This document shows, in pieces, positions 25,361 through 36,858 of a stretch of DNA of 64,000 nt. The DNA is from Gyromitra esculenta. Taxonomy: Eukaryota; Ascomycota; Pezizomycetes; Pezizales; Discinaceae. Both the position numbers and the translations under genes were made by a program. The stretch spans positions 1,426,001-1,490,000 of the forward strand of contig JBCAML010000019.1 in assembly GCA_038503075.1 (NCBI GenBank), in the 5' to 3' direction. A model generated the notes under the pieces. It was given only the letters and a program-made list of their open reading frames with translations. It was not told the DNA's origin and searched no databases. The stretch's first letter is position 1. Each line of letters starts with the position of its first letter.

Positions 25361-28300
25361 ATGAATCCCTCTCCCAAGACTGTCCCACCTGCATTTCTCA
25401 GGGCCTTGAATCGGTTCATAGGTAGCCTGAGCGATGAGGAGAAGAAGAATTTTGGTCAATTAACTTCTGAACAGGAAGTCTGGAATTTGATTGAAGTGCT
25501 GCAAAACGAGCAGGGCTCTCGCATGGCCCTACGTAATATGGGACGCCTAGAACCTTTCATCAACGGAATGTCTCAATACGCTACTGTGATAGAGGTTTTT
25601 GTGCAAGCAAAGCCCGAAATAATGGCGCTAGTCTGGGTTAGTGTAACTCTTCCGAATCTTCTTGAGTTTCCCGAGCTTCTTGTATATAGATATTGATGGA
25701 ATTCTAGGGGCCTTTGAAGCTATTGCTCCAGGTATTAATTATTCGCCCTATTCGGGCCGTAGAAAGGAACTCACAGTAGTTCAGCTTTCTAGTAGGTTCA
25801 TCGAAAGCTTTGATAAGCTTCAGGATGCCATCGAAAGTATAGGAGAAAATCTTCCGAGATTTCGGCGATTTGCTACGATATTTTCATACAGTATTCAGAT
25901 ACAGCAAGTTATTAGTCTTATATATGAGGACATCATGGATTTTTATAGACGTGCTCTGAAATTCTTCCGTCGGAGAGGTGGGATAAATCGTTCGATGTAG
26001 GTGATTTATAGGGTTAGGAGCTAAGCTCGAGGATAGCTTGGAAGATTGTGTTCACTTTGACATGGACTTCGTTTGAAAACCGGTTTGGCCTTATCCTTAG
26101 TAATCTTCGGAGACACCAAGAGTTGGTGGACAACGAAGCCCGCGCCGAGGACATCGAACAGGCACATAAGACACGGCAAGAGGCGCTGAAGCAGTTCGAA
26201 GCATACCGAGAGAAGGATAGAAACGAGAGAATGATGACGATATTTAACTGGTTAACGCCGTCAGATGTTGAAGCAGACAGAGATAAATTTACGAATAGAA
26301 GAAGCTCTGGCACCGGTAGCTGGCTTCTTGAAACGAGGGAAATAAAGGAATGGATTGGAGGGAAGGGAAAACTGATTTGGCTGACTGGCATTCCTGGGTC
26401 TGGTGAGAAGCTGAATTTCCCAGAAAGTTACTTCATAATCGTCAGATATTTTCTAAAACTTCGTTATAACTAGGGAAAACTATTCTCTCTTTCTCAGTCT
26501 TGGAAAACCTTGAGGAGGCGAAAAGATCGACAAATTCATCTCGGCCAGTTTTGTATTTCTTCTGTGGCTATAGTCATGCTAACCGAAATACATGTCTGGC
26601 TATCCTTCGGACGTTTATATACCAGATAGTGAATCAGGACAACGATTTGCTTTCATATGTCTACCGGGAGTGGACGAATGACCGTCATTCTGGTTCGTCG
26701 GTATCAAAACTCAAGAACTTGTTTTTCATCCTTCTTGAGGCGTCTGTTACTACCGCGGAACACGTTTATATTATTATTGACGGACTTGACGAACTTCCGG
26801 ATACCGAAAGGCGGGAGTTTTTACCAATTTTGAAAATTCTTAGGAGCAAAAGTCCATTTAATTCCATTTCAAGAATTTTTGTGGCTAGTCGAAATCTATC
26901 AGATATTCGTGCAGGGCTTAGTACTCCCAAACCTATAGAAATCCCGATTGAGGGAAATAATACTAGTGATATATCCAAATACATCGATTGCGAGTCAGAG
27001 CGCGTGGGAGAACAGTTTGGCCTGGAAATCAGGATGAGGGAGCTCATCTCCAGCAGCCTTCGTACGAGGGCAGACGGTACAATAAATGGATTAAAAAAAT
27101 TACCCCATACAGGATCTTCTAACTTTAAGTTTGATAGGGATGTTTCTTTGGGTCCATCTTATAATCGAGAGCTTACTTACGCAGACAACAATCAAAGGGA
27201 TCCGAGACACTCTTGAGAATCTTCCGAAAGGGCTGGATCAGGCGTAAATAACCCCATCTTGGCCTTGGGTATAGATTACTGATAATTGGTGTTTACATCG
27301 AATGAGTAGCTACGAAAGGATTCTACTCAGAATCAAATCGCTACCCCCACATCCGCAACAACAAGCAAATAAAATTCTTGAGTGGTTGACCTGCGGGTTC
27401 CGTATTTTAAAAATTAGCGAATTGGAAGATGCTTTTGCAATCAATCCTGGTGACTTGACAGTAGATGGAGATAACAGGCCCTTCAGAGATAGCTTTAGGT
27501 TTCTTTGTGGGCCGATTATCGAGCTTACTGGTCAAGACACTGTGGTTTTCGTCCATTTCTCGGCTAAAGAGTTAGTCAAACATCTAGTTCAGCCCATGCT
27601 TGAGGTGGTTTGGCGGTATTTATATTAACGTCTATCAGGTATCTTCTAAGTCGATACAGTGGACCATTTATTGACCGCTTGACTGCACATCTTAACATAT
27701 CTTTGGTTTGCATAACTTACCAATGTTTTCAGTGCTTTGAACCGGGGATTTCCGATGACAAAGCTGCAAATTTCGTGCTGAATGGAGACTTGAGGCTCTT
27801 TGTTTATGTCCAGTCGAATTGGCTTGAACACATCAGAGAGTTTTGCAAACTTTGTTCTAATCAACTACAACTCGAGAGACTATCAGTCCTACTTAGAGAA
27901 TTCTTCACAGGGCGAAATGCTTCAACACCCCCTAATTTTTTATCTCCGCAATACCGTGGGCTCATAACCCAGCAGACCTGCTCGTCAGAAGCCCTGACTA
28001 GAGCTCGAGCTCGGGACTTTGATTGTCTTGAGCCTGATTTGAGGATTGGATTAGCTAGAATTCTGGCGTATCGCGAAAAACTGACGCAAAAATTGTCAGC
28101 TTTGGGCGTTTGTGACGGTATCTATTCCCGCAATACTCCTCTCTCAAATGTTTAGCTCAATTGAGGGTATTCTGAGAAGTGTGCGGGGCCTGACATATAA
28201 CCCAGAATTCGTCAGTTGGTGTTATGAAAATAATCCATCGATCGTAGATCGGGGTGGCCAGCTACTTCGTCAAGTCCTTGAGAGTCTACTGCATGGAGCT

Positions 28301-30917
28301 TCACGGCCTCTCGACCCTGAAAATTTAGAGAAGTTGCGGAAGCTCTATGGAGAGAATCTCTATATATGCCAGTATCAATTCTGCCAATCTAGCGAAAGCT
28401 TCGCCACCTTAGCTCAACGGCAAGGCCACGAGCAAAAACATGTTAGATCTTATCGATGCCAAGAGCAGGGTTACTTCTTCGGCGACCGAGGCTTCACATC
28501 TAAAAGTTCACTTCGAAAGCACATGGGAGACTATCATAGTACAGCTGCAACAATGAAGAACCGCGTGGTTTCAGCAGTCGATGCAAGGCTTGCCTTTCTA
28601 TTTAATCACTATATATATGTTTTCCTAATTGATATCGGGAAAATCAAGCGTATCGTTGCTGACTTAGCTGTTTACAGAATTTGGAGCAGGCTTTAATTGA
28701 TGATAAGGAGGATGTTGAGAAACAGTCGATTTTATCTTTACTTAATCAAGAATCGGCCGTAGTACCAGCAGCAAGGGAATTCGACCTAACTACAGATGGC
28801 GGGGCTGTAAGTTGATTTAAATATTACAAGACTTGGAAAATTTAACTTACTTAATTTGCTAATCTTTCGTTTCGGGAAAATACTGCAGCTGTGGATGGCC
28901 GAGCTCGAGGATCCACGTTCGGAGTCATCCGAACTGACGGATAAATTTTCAGAGCAGACAGAACTGCTTGATCAAGTTTTAACTTCTAGAGCGCCTCCAC
29001 CTTCTATGGGCCACCTAGGACCGGCGTCGATTGTAATGGACGAAATCCAGGAGATTATCGACTCATGCATCTATCGCTTCCCCAATCCGGGACTTATCGT
29101 GATCGGTGATCATGATAGGAGGGGTGCAACGGCCGCAGTCCAGCAAATAGAAATAGTGCTTCGCCAGTTATCTAGTCAGCTGAAGCCCTGGGAGAAGCTG
29201 GTTCGATCGTTCTACATCGTTAGCCAGGATAGGAGTGCTACTGAGCAGCTGGTTTTCAATGTTGGTATTTTCTCGCTTTGCGAAATTTAAGCAAATATCT
29301 CGCATTAATGCCACGAAAGATTCTTCATTGTAGGGAGCAATATTCAGACGACTTCGAAATGCCCAAGGGAAAGTATACGATGACTATTTCTGTACTTGAA
29401 AAAACAAGAGAACGTCTAGCAAAGTGTTACTTGTATATACAGAATGCTGCTAGAGGAAATGACGAGGAAGCTAGCCCCCCTGACGATATGTTGAAACAGC
29501 AAATCCAAAAAAATCTCAGTCCACCGCTCGGGAGGGAGGAGCCACCTCTAACGCCCACACAGGAAGGCTATGGATATCCATCTGACTCTCAACATCTAAC
29601 CCAGAATATAGTTGATCAAGATCGAATAAAACCTCAACTGATAGCGATCCCCGAAAGCCAGAATCCAATCACCCAGCACGAGTCAATCCACAGGTACACC
29701 TGGATCCCGGTTACATCCGTGGGGACTTTAAATCGAGCTGATTACATCCGTAAACTACTAGAAGCCAACGGAATTGACCCGGAAGGACTCACTGCCCAGC
29801 AACACAGAGCTATAAGAATATGGGATACAGACAGTCTACAGAAGATTATCCAGCGTTATGGCACAAGTCAAGTTAGGCGTGCGAATAAATTGCTAATAGT
29901 GAACGGAATCGATCCTTCCAAATTGACTTCCGAGGAGTTTGTGCGTTTTCGAAACGAGACCCCTATCGAACAAAGAAGTTCGATCGCAGGTTTTTGTGAT
30001 TCTCCCCACTTGTTCATACGCGATTCTTCTATTCTAGTGAAGAGCGCTCCACATCGTAAAAATTACCTTAGCGATCAACCTAACCAGAGGATTCTCAGTC
30101 TTCAAAAAATCTTTCTCAGCAGGGCTCAGGTATGCTCCTACACGTTAATATAATACTGAGTATAGCTTCTCATGGTAAGTTTTAAATAATTCACAGAAAT
30201 CCTTTTCCCTGGATCCGGAAATATACGCCGAATTCCTTGAGTTCATCGCCGCCTACCAATCACTTTCGATATCGGAGCCAGAGGCCACTCAGAAGGTCGG
30301 TGAATATTTCGAAACCCGCGACCCAGCACTTATCAGGCGTTTTGGGGATTTCCGGCCCGCATCGCATCCCGATAAGGACGAAAAGCTGCCGACAAAGTCC
30401 GAGCCCGAGCCATGCTACGTAATCCCTGGAGGCGAAACAAATTCTAGGTATCCTCCTTTGCTATCTTTTAATTCCTCTCCTAGCTGGGCCCCGCCTTAAT
30501 CTACACCATCTGCTAATTCTCTTCTCAAACCCGCATCTGTCTCCATCTAGACGTCGACGTCAAGAAAATCTACCACCTATCGGTTCCTTTTTCGCCCTGT
30601 ACCCGCCTCCACTCGGGCGTCATCGACCCTCGTCATCTTCTGTTATCGATATGCTCGACTTGCCGCCTTCTAGGCACACACCGGTAACTCCTAGGCCTTC
30701 GGGCCCTTCCGATCTAGAGCCAATACAGCAGAGAGATGCATCGGAACCTACAGGGTATGGGCTAGAGGACGATACGTATCCGCAGCTAGATCGGCTAGAG
30801 CCCGAGGACGATCCTTTCCACGGCATCGAGGAAGATATTTTCGGCTTGCAACCCGTAATCTCTACAGCTTATCCAAGGAGTTTTTTTGGGGGGGAACAGA
30901 ATTTCTCACAACCTTGA
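25361..30917 (+). CDS. NACHT STAND protein with C2H2-like fingers and C-terminal PAH domain
   Basis: NLR-like signal-transducing ATPase, cytoplasmic or nuclear, typical of fungal nonself or stress sensing. Exons: 25361-25636, 25708-25731, 25785-25977, 26037-26402, 26474-27076, 27138-27243, 27307-27570, 27639-28107, 28166-28564, 28678-28806, 28889-29260, 29338-30129, 30197-30447, 30551-30917; every phase closes, giving about 1536 aa. N-terminal helical domain (WGPLKLLLQ, SIGENLP, LIYEDI, RALKFF) of the kind fused to fungal NACHTs; Walker A GIPGSGKT (282-289, split by an intron); Walker B YIIIDGLDEL (Asp about 389); GMFLWVHLIIESL; VHFSAKEYL; two degraded C2H2-like fingers (about 840-895). The C-terminal half is unusual: repeats RKLLEANGIDPEGL and NKLLIVNGIDPSKL (1205, 1250), a PAH-like domain (about 1336-1383) and an acidic Pro-rich tail. 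The junction at 28107/28166 and exons 10-12 are least certain; the last third might be a separate gene. Confidence 0.8.
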
Positions 30918-31941
30918 ATCGGAGGATTTGGGAGTGAAAGTAAGTACGGCGATTAGTAGTGTTGAACATGAAGGTTATACTTAGTCGTTTTCGTATTGTG
31001 GTCTCGCTGGCGTTTGTTGCTTGGTGGCTTTTATTTGATAGGGGGTTGGGTGGGTTGGGTGGGATAGGATACGAGTTGTAAAGGGAGAGCCGAAAGGAGT
31101 GTGGCCTGGATTTTAGTTATCGAAGATGGCGTGCAACCAGTTGTGGTGCTAGAACTCTGTATCGTATGCTCTCACTTAAATTGCTTTGGCGAAGTATATT
31201 TATCCTTTACCATCGCTGGGTATAGAACACTCTCTATAAGAAATAGGACCGCCTCGTCGACGTCTGTGTTGGCGAGATGTTCTTGAAGCCGGCTATTGCT
31301 GCGCTGTTAGTGCTAATTGGCAAGGTGTCTAATTTCTTGCTACAGTGCTGCAGTTGGCTATGGGATCTTGATATATACCTAAGAGCAAGCATGAGCGCTT
31401 GAGTTATAGATGAAGATATTAATGTCACTCAAGCACGGTTCTTGTGTGGATTAGTTCAACTTCTATAACTAGGGATGAGGTATTACTTCTTCTGTCCATA
31501 GATAGGACTTCTCTATTGATATTACTGTGGAGTCCTGTAGCTCACGATCATCGAATTCGATGGCTTGAGCTGTAGCTAGATCACAAGCAATCACTCGCGA
31601 CTGGCAGTTGGCCGCATTGAATAAGGTTACCCTGGCGCTGGAGATATGGCATCCGTATTAGGACAAGCTCCATATGATTATTGTGCATCACTAGCCTAAG
31701 TTAGTCGCAGAAGCACGGTCACATGCGAGACCTATGCCGATCTCATGTGGTCTAGCAACTGGTGTCTTGAATCCATGTTTATCTACTATAGTAGGAGCAG
31801 TAGGTATTAATTATTTGCACCCCAAGCTATCTGTATACAAATAATATCTCACAAGATCACCAACCATTATATGCCAACATCACCTACGTAAAAATAAAAC
31901 ACAATCATAAATACGCGAACGTAGAAACAAAATACACGCAG
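30918..31941. other. spacer between convergent genes
   Basis: About 1 kb 3' to both the STAND gene and the sugar transporter. It should hold both 3' UTRs; nothing else is supported. Confidence 0.5.
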
Positions 31942-33874
31942 CTATACATCCTCGCTGTTCTTAATTCCCCCGTCAGCTTTCTCCGTCAGCACCACAGTCC
32001 TCTTCTCCAAACTCTTCTTCACAGGATTCGACGCCTCGAAGATCTCCGTCAATTGCTCAAGAGTGTGTCCCGCGGTCTCAACGAACCACTTCCAAATCAC
32101 AAAAGTCTCGAAGCAGTTCCAGACCACGAATACCAGATAATACCTCCACCCGATCTTCTCCATCGCCACGGGGGCAGCAAACGTGTTGACGCACATGGCG
32201 ATATTAACGAATAGGTAGTTCAGACCTGAGCCTTTGGCTCGAGTCTTAGTTTCAAGTACTTCTGCGTTGTAGAGGGTCTGAAGGGGTGTGTATGCCCATG
32301 AGAACGCAATGCCAAAGAGATAGATGAAAACGATAACTGCATAGGAGGCGCTCTGGTTATTGTGGGAGACAGCGGTACCGGCGGTGATGATGGCGAAGCA
32401 AACGATGGTGAGTGAGGTGGCCCAAATCAGCATCTGGCGTCGACCGAGACGGTCGAGGAGAGTGGCACCCCAGATGGCAGAGAACATGCAGAAGATGGGA
32501 TAGATTCCGTTCAGGATGAGACGGGTGTCGGAGGATTGGATTCCGGTTTCTGCAAACATGGTGGGCATGTAGTACGAAACCACGTTGTTGCCAGACCATT
32601 GACCGAAGAATGCCATCGTGACTGAACGGGAAATGATTAATAAGGAGCAAGAGGTCAGGGCAAGGGGAAAACGTACCGACAAGCCCTAGCCTATAGCGGG
32701 CTGCCCTGGTATTTACGAGATCTCTGTAGTCCCACCAAACCTTATCGGAACTTCCAGCCTCAGAACTGATCTGCTCACGCATCTCCTGGTACTCGACCTG
32801 AACAACTGGCGAGTCCCTGTCTCCTTCGCCATGGTATTTCGCCAAGACTGCAATTGCTTCTTCGTTACGATTGTGGGCGATCAACCAACGAGGAGACTCT
32901 GGGAGGAAAAGAACGAGGACGGCAACGATGGCAGGGATAGCAGCCTGGACGAGAGTGGGTATTCTCCAGGCCCAGGAGTTATGCATGTGACGATTACTTC
33001 CGACGCAGCACCAGCTAGCAACTGTAGTTAAATCTGGGCGTTAGATGCTGCATCTTCACGCGATAATAGTGGCGAGTTGGGAAAACAGACTGATAGATCC
33101 CAAGTACCAGCAGACATTGTAAAGACCAGCTTGCGTCCCGCGGTATGCTGGATGTGAAATTTCAACAGTATATGTTGGCGCCGAACCGCTTGCGATGGCT
33201 GCCCCAAATCCGAGAACGAAGCGGCCTCCCTGGAATTGTCCCACTGCAGATTTTTTGGTCAGCTAGCCGTTGGCCTAGTAATCTGATTAAAAACGTACTT
33301 GTCTGAGCCGGCGTCTGGATCGCGGTTCCAATGCACACAATTACACAGCCGATAAACATTGCCCATCGTCTTCCATAGCTGTCACCCAGCCAGCCGATGA
33401 AAGGAAAAGCAGCAATATTCCCCAGCTACCGCGCGAAAGCAGTTTAGTGCTATAATCGATAGAGCTAGCTAACGTAGCGTTCAGGCAAAAAAAAAAAAAC
33501 TCACATTGTAGATGATGAAAACGATACCAGTGCTGGACCCTTTCCCATTCATATCGAACGAGATCTGGTACTGCTCCATATCGTTGATGGCACCCCTATA
33601 AAAGCACGGGTCAGCTTGAAACACCAAACAAGACGCGCCGCAAAGCTATACTCGCGACCTACATGAGCGACCCATCGTAGCCGTTCATCGTCGACACCAG
33701 ATATCCCACGAGAAGGCAGATATAGAGCTTCAGAGAATTGGGACTCCATAATCCGGGCTTTGCGAACTCGATCGCGGCTGCCTTCTCCGGATGCGCAGTC
33801 CTCACCTCATGGGCGCTTGATTCCCGTTCGGCATATTCGAGTTCTGAGGAGTTACTTTCGTACTTCGAGTCCAT
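31942..33874 (-). CDS. MFS sugar transporter (hexose/lactose permease type)
   Basis: Twelve-helix sugar porter of the major facilitator superfamily, expected in the plasma membrane. Six exons: 33874-33663, 33595-33505, 33425-33299, 33243-33091, 33021-32677, 32621-31942; 535 aa with all phases closed. The ATG at 33874 is preferred; an earlier in-frame start is GTG. Signatures: GYDGSLMGA in helix 1, GRRWAMFIGC (loop 2-3), GGRFVLGFGAA, PESPRWL (loop 6), QWSGNNVVSYY (helix 7 substrate region), RLGRRQML (loop 8-9) and a C-terminal VETAGHTLEQL, a variant of the PETKG motif. The helix-7 segment and tail resemble fungal lactose/hexose transporters more than Hxt proteins. Substrate is not determinable. 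One intron contains a run of 13 A/T. Intact. Confidence 0.93.
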
Positions 33875-34201
33875 CTTGAAGGTCGATCGATGGCACACTG
33901 GCTATCAGCCGCTGGATGGGAAAGTGTGGTCTATCCCCTTACGCTGGTGAAGCTGTCAACAGGTTCTGGCTGGGCAAAACATTTTGGTGGCGTTGATGAG
34001 ACATGAGCTCGGATCAATCCGAATAAAAAATTTAGATCCGCTCTGGGAGCATTAAACTACAGATATTTTGCGTGATGGGAGTCAAAACAAACGTCAGATG
34101 AGTAAGTTTAATAGATACCACAATAAGTAAGGATCTGGGGGGGAGAGGGTTTCCGGGGCATTATCAAGCGGGTATGCACGCCGAGATTGTACGTTTTCAA
34201 A
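33875..34201 (-). promoter_or_regulatory. upstream region of the sugar transporter
   Basis: Intergenic DNA between the transporter start and the MITE. It presumably carries the promoter; no specific site is recognised. Confidence 0.3.
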
Positions 34202-34369
34202 TACCGTATTTACTCGAAAAATTGGGTAGCGTGCTTTCTTGGATCTAACTTAAATTAGTTTGGAAACGACTCGAAATCGGCTTAGATACGCCGCTCAACC
34301 TCTGATGAATCCCTTCGCGGGTTAGTGGCGAAGTGTATACGCTACCCGATTTTTCGAGTTAATACGGTA
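34202..34369. mobile_element. MITE, Tc1/mariner-like, with TA target duplication
   Basis: A 164-bp unit (34204-34367) with terminal inverted repeats of about 29 bp: the left end begins CCGTATTTACTCGAAAAAT, and the right end is its reverse complement with two mismatches. It is flanked on both sides by TA (34202-34203, 34368-34369), the duplication made by Tc1/mariner/pogo transposases. There is no coding capacity, so it would depend on a transposase elsewhere. Confidence 0.82.
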
Positions 34370-36189
34370 CAGTTCCAAACTTCCGAGTCGTAGCTTTAGC
34401 CTCAGCGACACCCTGATTCCGCTCCCGACCACGTATTCAGAAACAGTATGCACAGTACACTCTTTCTGCCACTCGATTCTGAAGTTTCTTGGTGTAAACC
34501 TGGAAGTAAGTGGGTAATATGGAGTCGATTCTTCCCCCTAGAGTGCCGTTTGCAACTGACAAAATTTGCATTTGGCGTAAAGGTCTGGCGCAGTGAAGGG
34601 GGTTTCCCTGATTGATGGGTTTCTAATAGAGTTTTTCTCGAAATTGGCAGTGGTTTAAAAGAGGTTTTGCGTGCACACCTCCTGCGATATTTGTAATATG
34701 ATAGGGCATGAAAGCATCAACAGCTGTGGTATCAAGACACTAAAAAAGTAGAAGTCATGACCGAGAGACTCGGGGCTGGATACTTAGGCCAATAGCTTAG
34801 TCTCTGCTCCGTAATATTGTTGGTTGTCAAAAATAGCCGACTTTTGACGCTGCGACCAAAAAACACCAATATGTTACACATGATAGTTTCTACAGTTACG
34901 ATGAGTAGAGGTGAGTAACTAAAGTAAAATAAGGTGAGTTTAAGTATATATTAATACCTTGCATACTTATGTATATTGTGCTACCATCTGGGGAACTCGC
35001 ACTCAGATAGGTTGCGTCACGTCACAATGTTTCTTTGGTTGCAGTATTGAAAAGTGGCTGTTTTTGACGACTGCCAATATTAATATCAACCCCACCCATA
35101 TACAAATTGTACATCGGGCACACGGATTAATACCTACACATCTCGACCCAGAGCATACATGTAGTTTCTCAACATTAAAATGTAATCCTTCGGGTAGAGT
35201 ACTGTTTGGACTGAATAGAGGATGTAAATTTCGTTTCTTTTACCAAAATAAAATAAAAATAACATGAATTGGCCCGCTCAAACTAAACTTCTGTCACCCC
35301 ACTCGCATCTTTTTTTTCTCGGCGCCGAAGTTAATACAATCGGTAGACGTATAATTTAGTTGAAAGGTGCTAGAACCTACGCAATTGCAAACCCTCTACG
35401 CCCTGGGACGTTATCTTCCATTAGTGCGGTCCAGTCATAAGTCTCACACATTTGATGCCAAAGAGTATCAGAAGGGGGTCTAAAGCAGCAGTGGTGTGCT
35501 GTTCGTTGAGTCAATTGAGACTTTGGCTGGTACAAAACGAAGACCCGGCCTATGTTCGCCGCCCAAACCACCCGACCTTGCTTTCCTTGTTTTTATTGCT
35601 CGTCGGTGCGATCTTTATGAAGGGCGTCCTCCCGCACCCAAAGGCTTCGCTTCAGACCTCACATGCTTTGCTTCCGATTCCTACCTTCAGGCTCGCAGTG
35701 CAACCCTAGTCCTGAGGACTTGAAAAAATCTCTAAGTCTGGCGGAGTTTTAACCCTAACCCACGGTTACCCTGCCTATCCATGCGGCGTTGCCTTAACGA
35801 CACCGCAATGCCTCCACACCACTCTCTCCATTCTCCACCTCCCCCCACAGGCGAGTACTGATAACGCTGCATGTTTTTAGTACCCACAGTCTTCGAAAAC
35901 CTCGTTTTTTACCCCGATCTCCACCTTCTCCGGGGCTTGCTTTCCTGCCTGCTTCAGCGCCTATTTCTCAGCCTGCTTCCCTCGCACCGCCCGCTCCGAC
36001 CGCTAGCGCACCCCCCCTCCGCATGCCAGGCCCTTTTCCTATAGATAATATATATGTACATAGACACAGATAGATGGGTGGATCGAGAGAGCAATACGTA
36101 TTAAATGCGAAAAGTATGAAGTCCGAACCGCTGTCAAGAGATGTATCTTTCTTCCAGGCGATAGTCAGCTACAAGTTAAATAGTCAAGT
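34370..36189. other. spacer, no supported gene
   Basis: Unremarkable intergenic DNA with small overlapping ORFs (for example 35452-35723 in two frames) that lack motifs. Confidence 0.4.
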
Positions 36190-36858
36190 TCATGATCTCA
36201 CTTAAACGGGTCGCGTGAAAACGAACCCACCTTCTATCGATCTCGTGACCTCGTCCGGATAAACGAAATAAAGACCCCACGTGTGAGTCTCTACATCTTG
36301 GCCACCACGATACCGAGATACCTTTTTAGCTGTCACCTTCGAATAGCCATAGTCTCGACCATGGGCAGGCCATAGCTCTCAAGTGGTCTACTTGGATCCA
36401 ATGGAATGGTTCTGTCGATGTTGCCCTGCGCCATCGGGGAGTCTTCGACGTCCTCGTTTCGTCAAGTCCTAAGTGGATCAACTAGGAGTTAGCCGGGATG
36501 GCAAACAAGCTGTTCGTTCGTTAGCCGAGATACCGCATTATAGTAGCTGGGTGTATCGTCAGTCGACTATCCGTTCGCCTTCGACGAAAGAGAAAGCGGG
36601 TGATCGTCAATTACTCGCGCTGCCTCACACGAGTCTCCTCTGTATGTTCTCGAGCTTCCGTTCCGCGTGCTCGAAACATCGTCCCATGTCCTCCTGAATG
36701 GCCCTGAGCTCTGCTAAGATCTGGGCACCGCCATTGAAGGCGGGAATGTCTCGCATCCTGCCCAGGTCCGTTGTCGAGGGTGTATGAGAGCGAGAGATCT
36801 CGTTCATTGTTTCTTTACGTGATTCCGTCGCTGTACCGTATGAATCGTGGATTAACAT
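36190..36858 (-). pseudogene. possible decayed gene, two coding-like blocks
   Basis: On the minus strand a block at about 36801-36625 reads MNEISRSHTPSTTDLGRMRD, continues into a helical segment (ILAELRAIQEDMGRCFEHAE) and ends at a TGA. A second frame at about 36400-36230 reads YGYSKVTAKKVSRYRGGQD and WGLYFVYPDEVTRSIE, ending at a plausible intron donor. Between them lie several stops. I do not recognise a family. It may be a broken gene or chance open frames. Confidence 0.25.
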
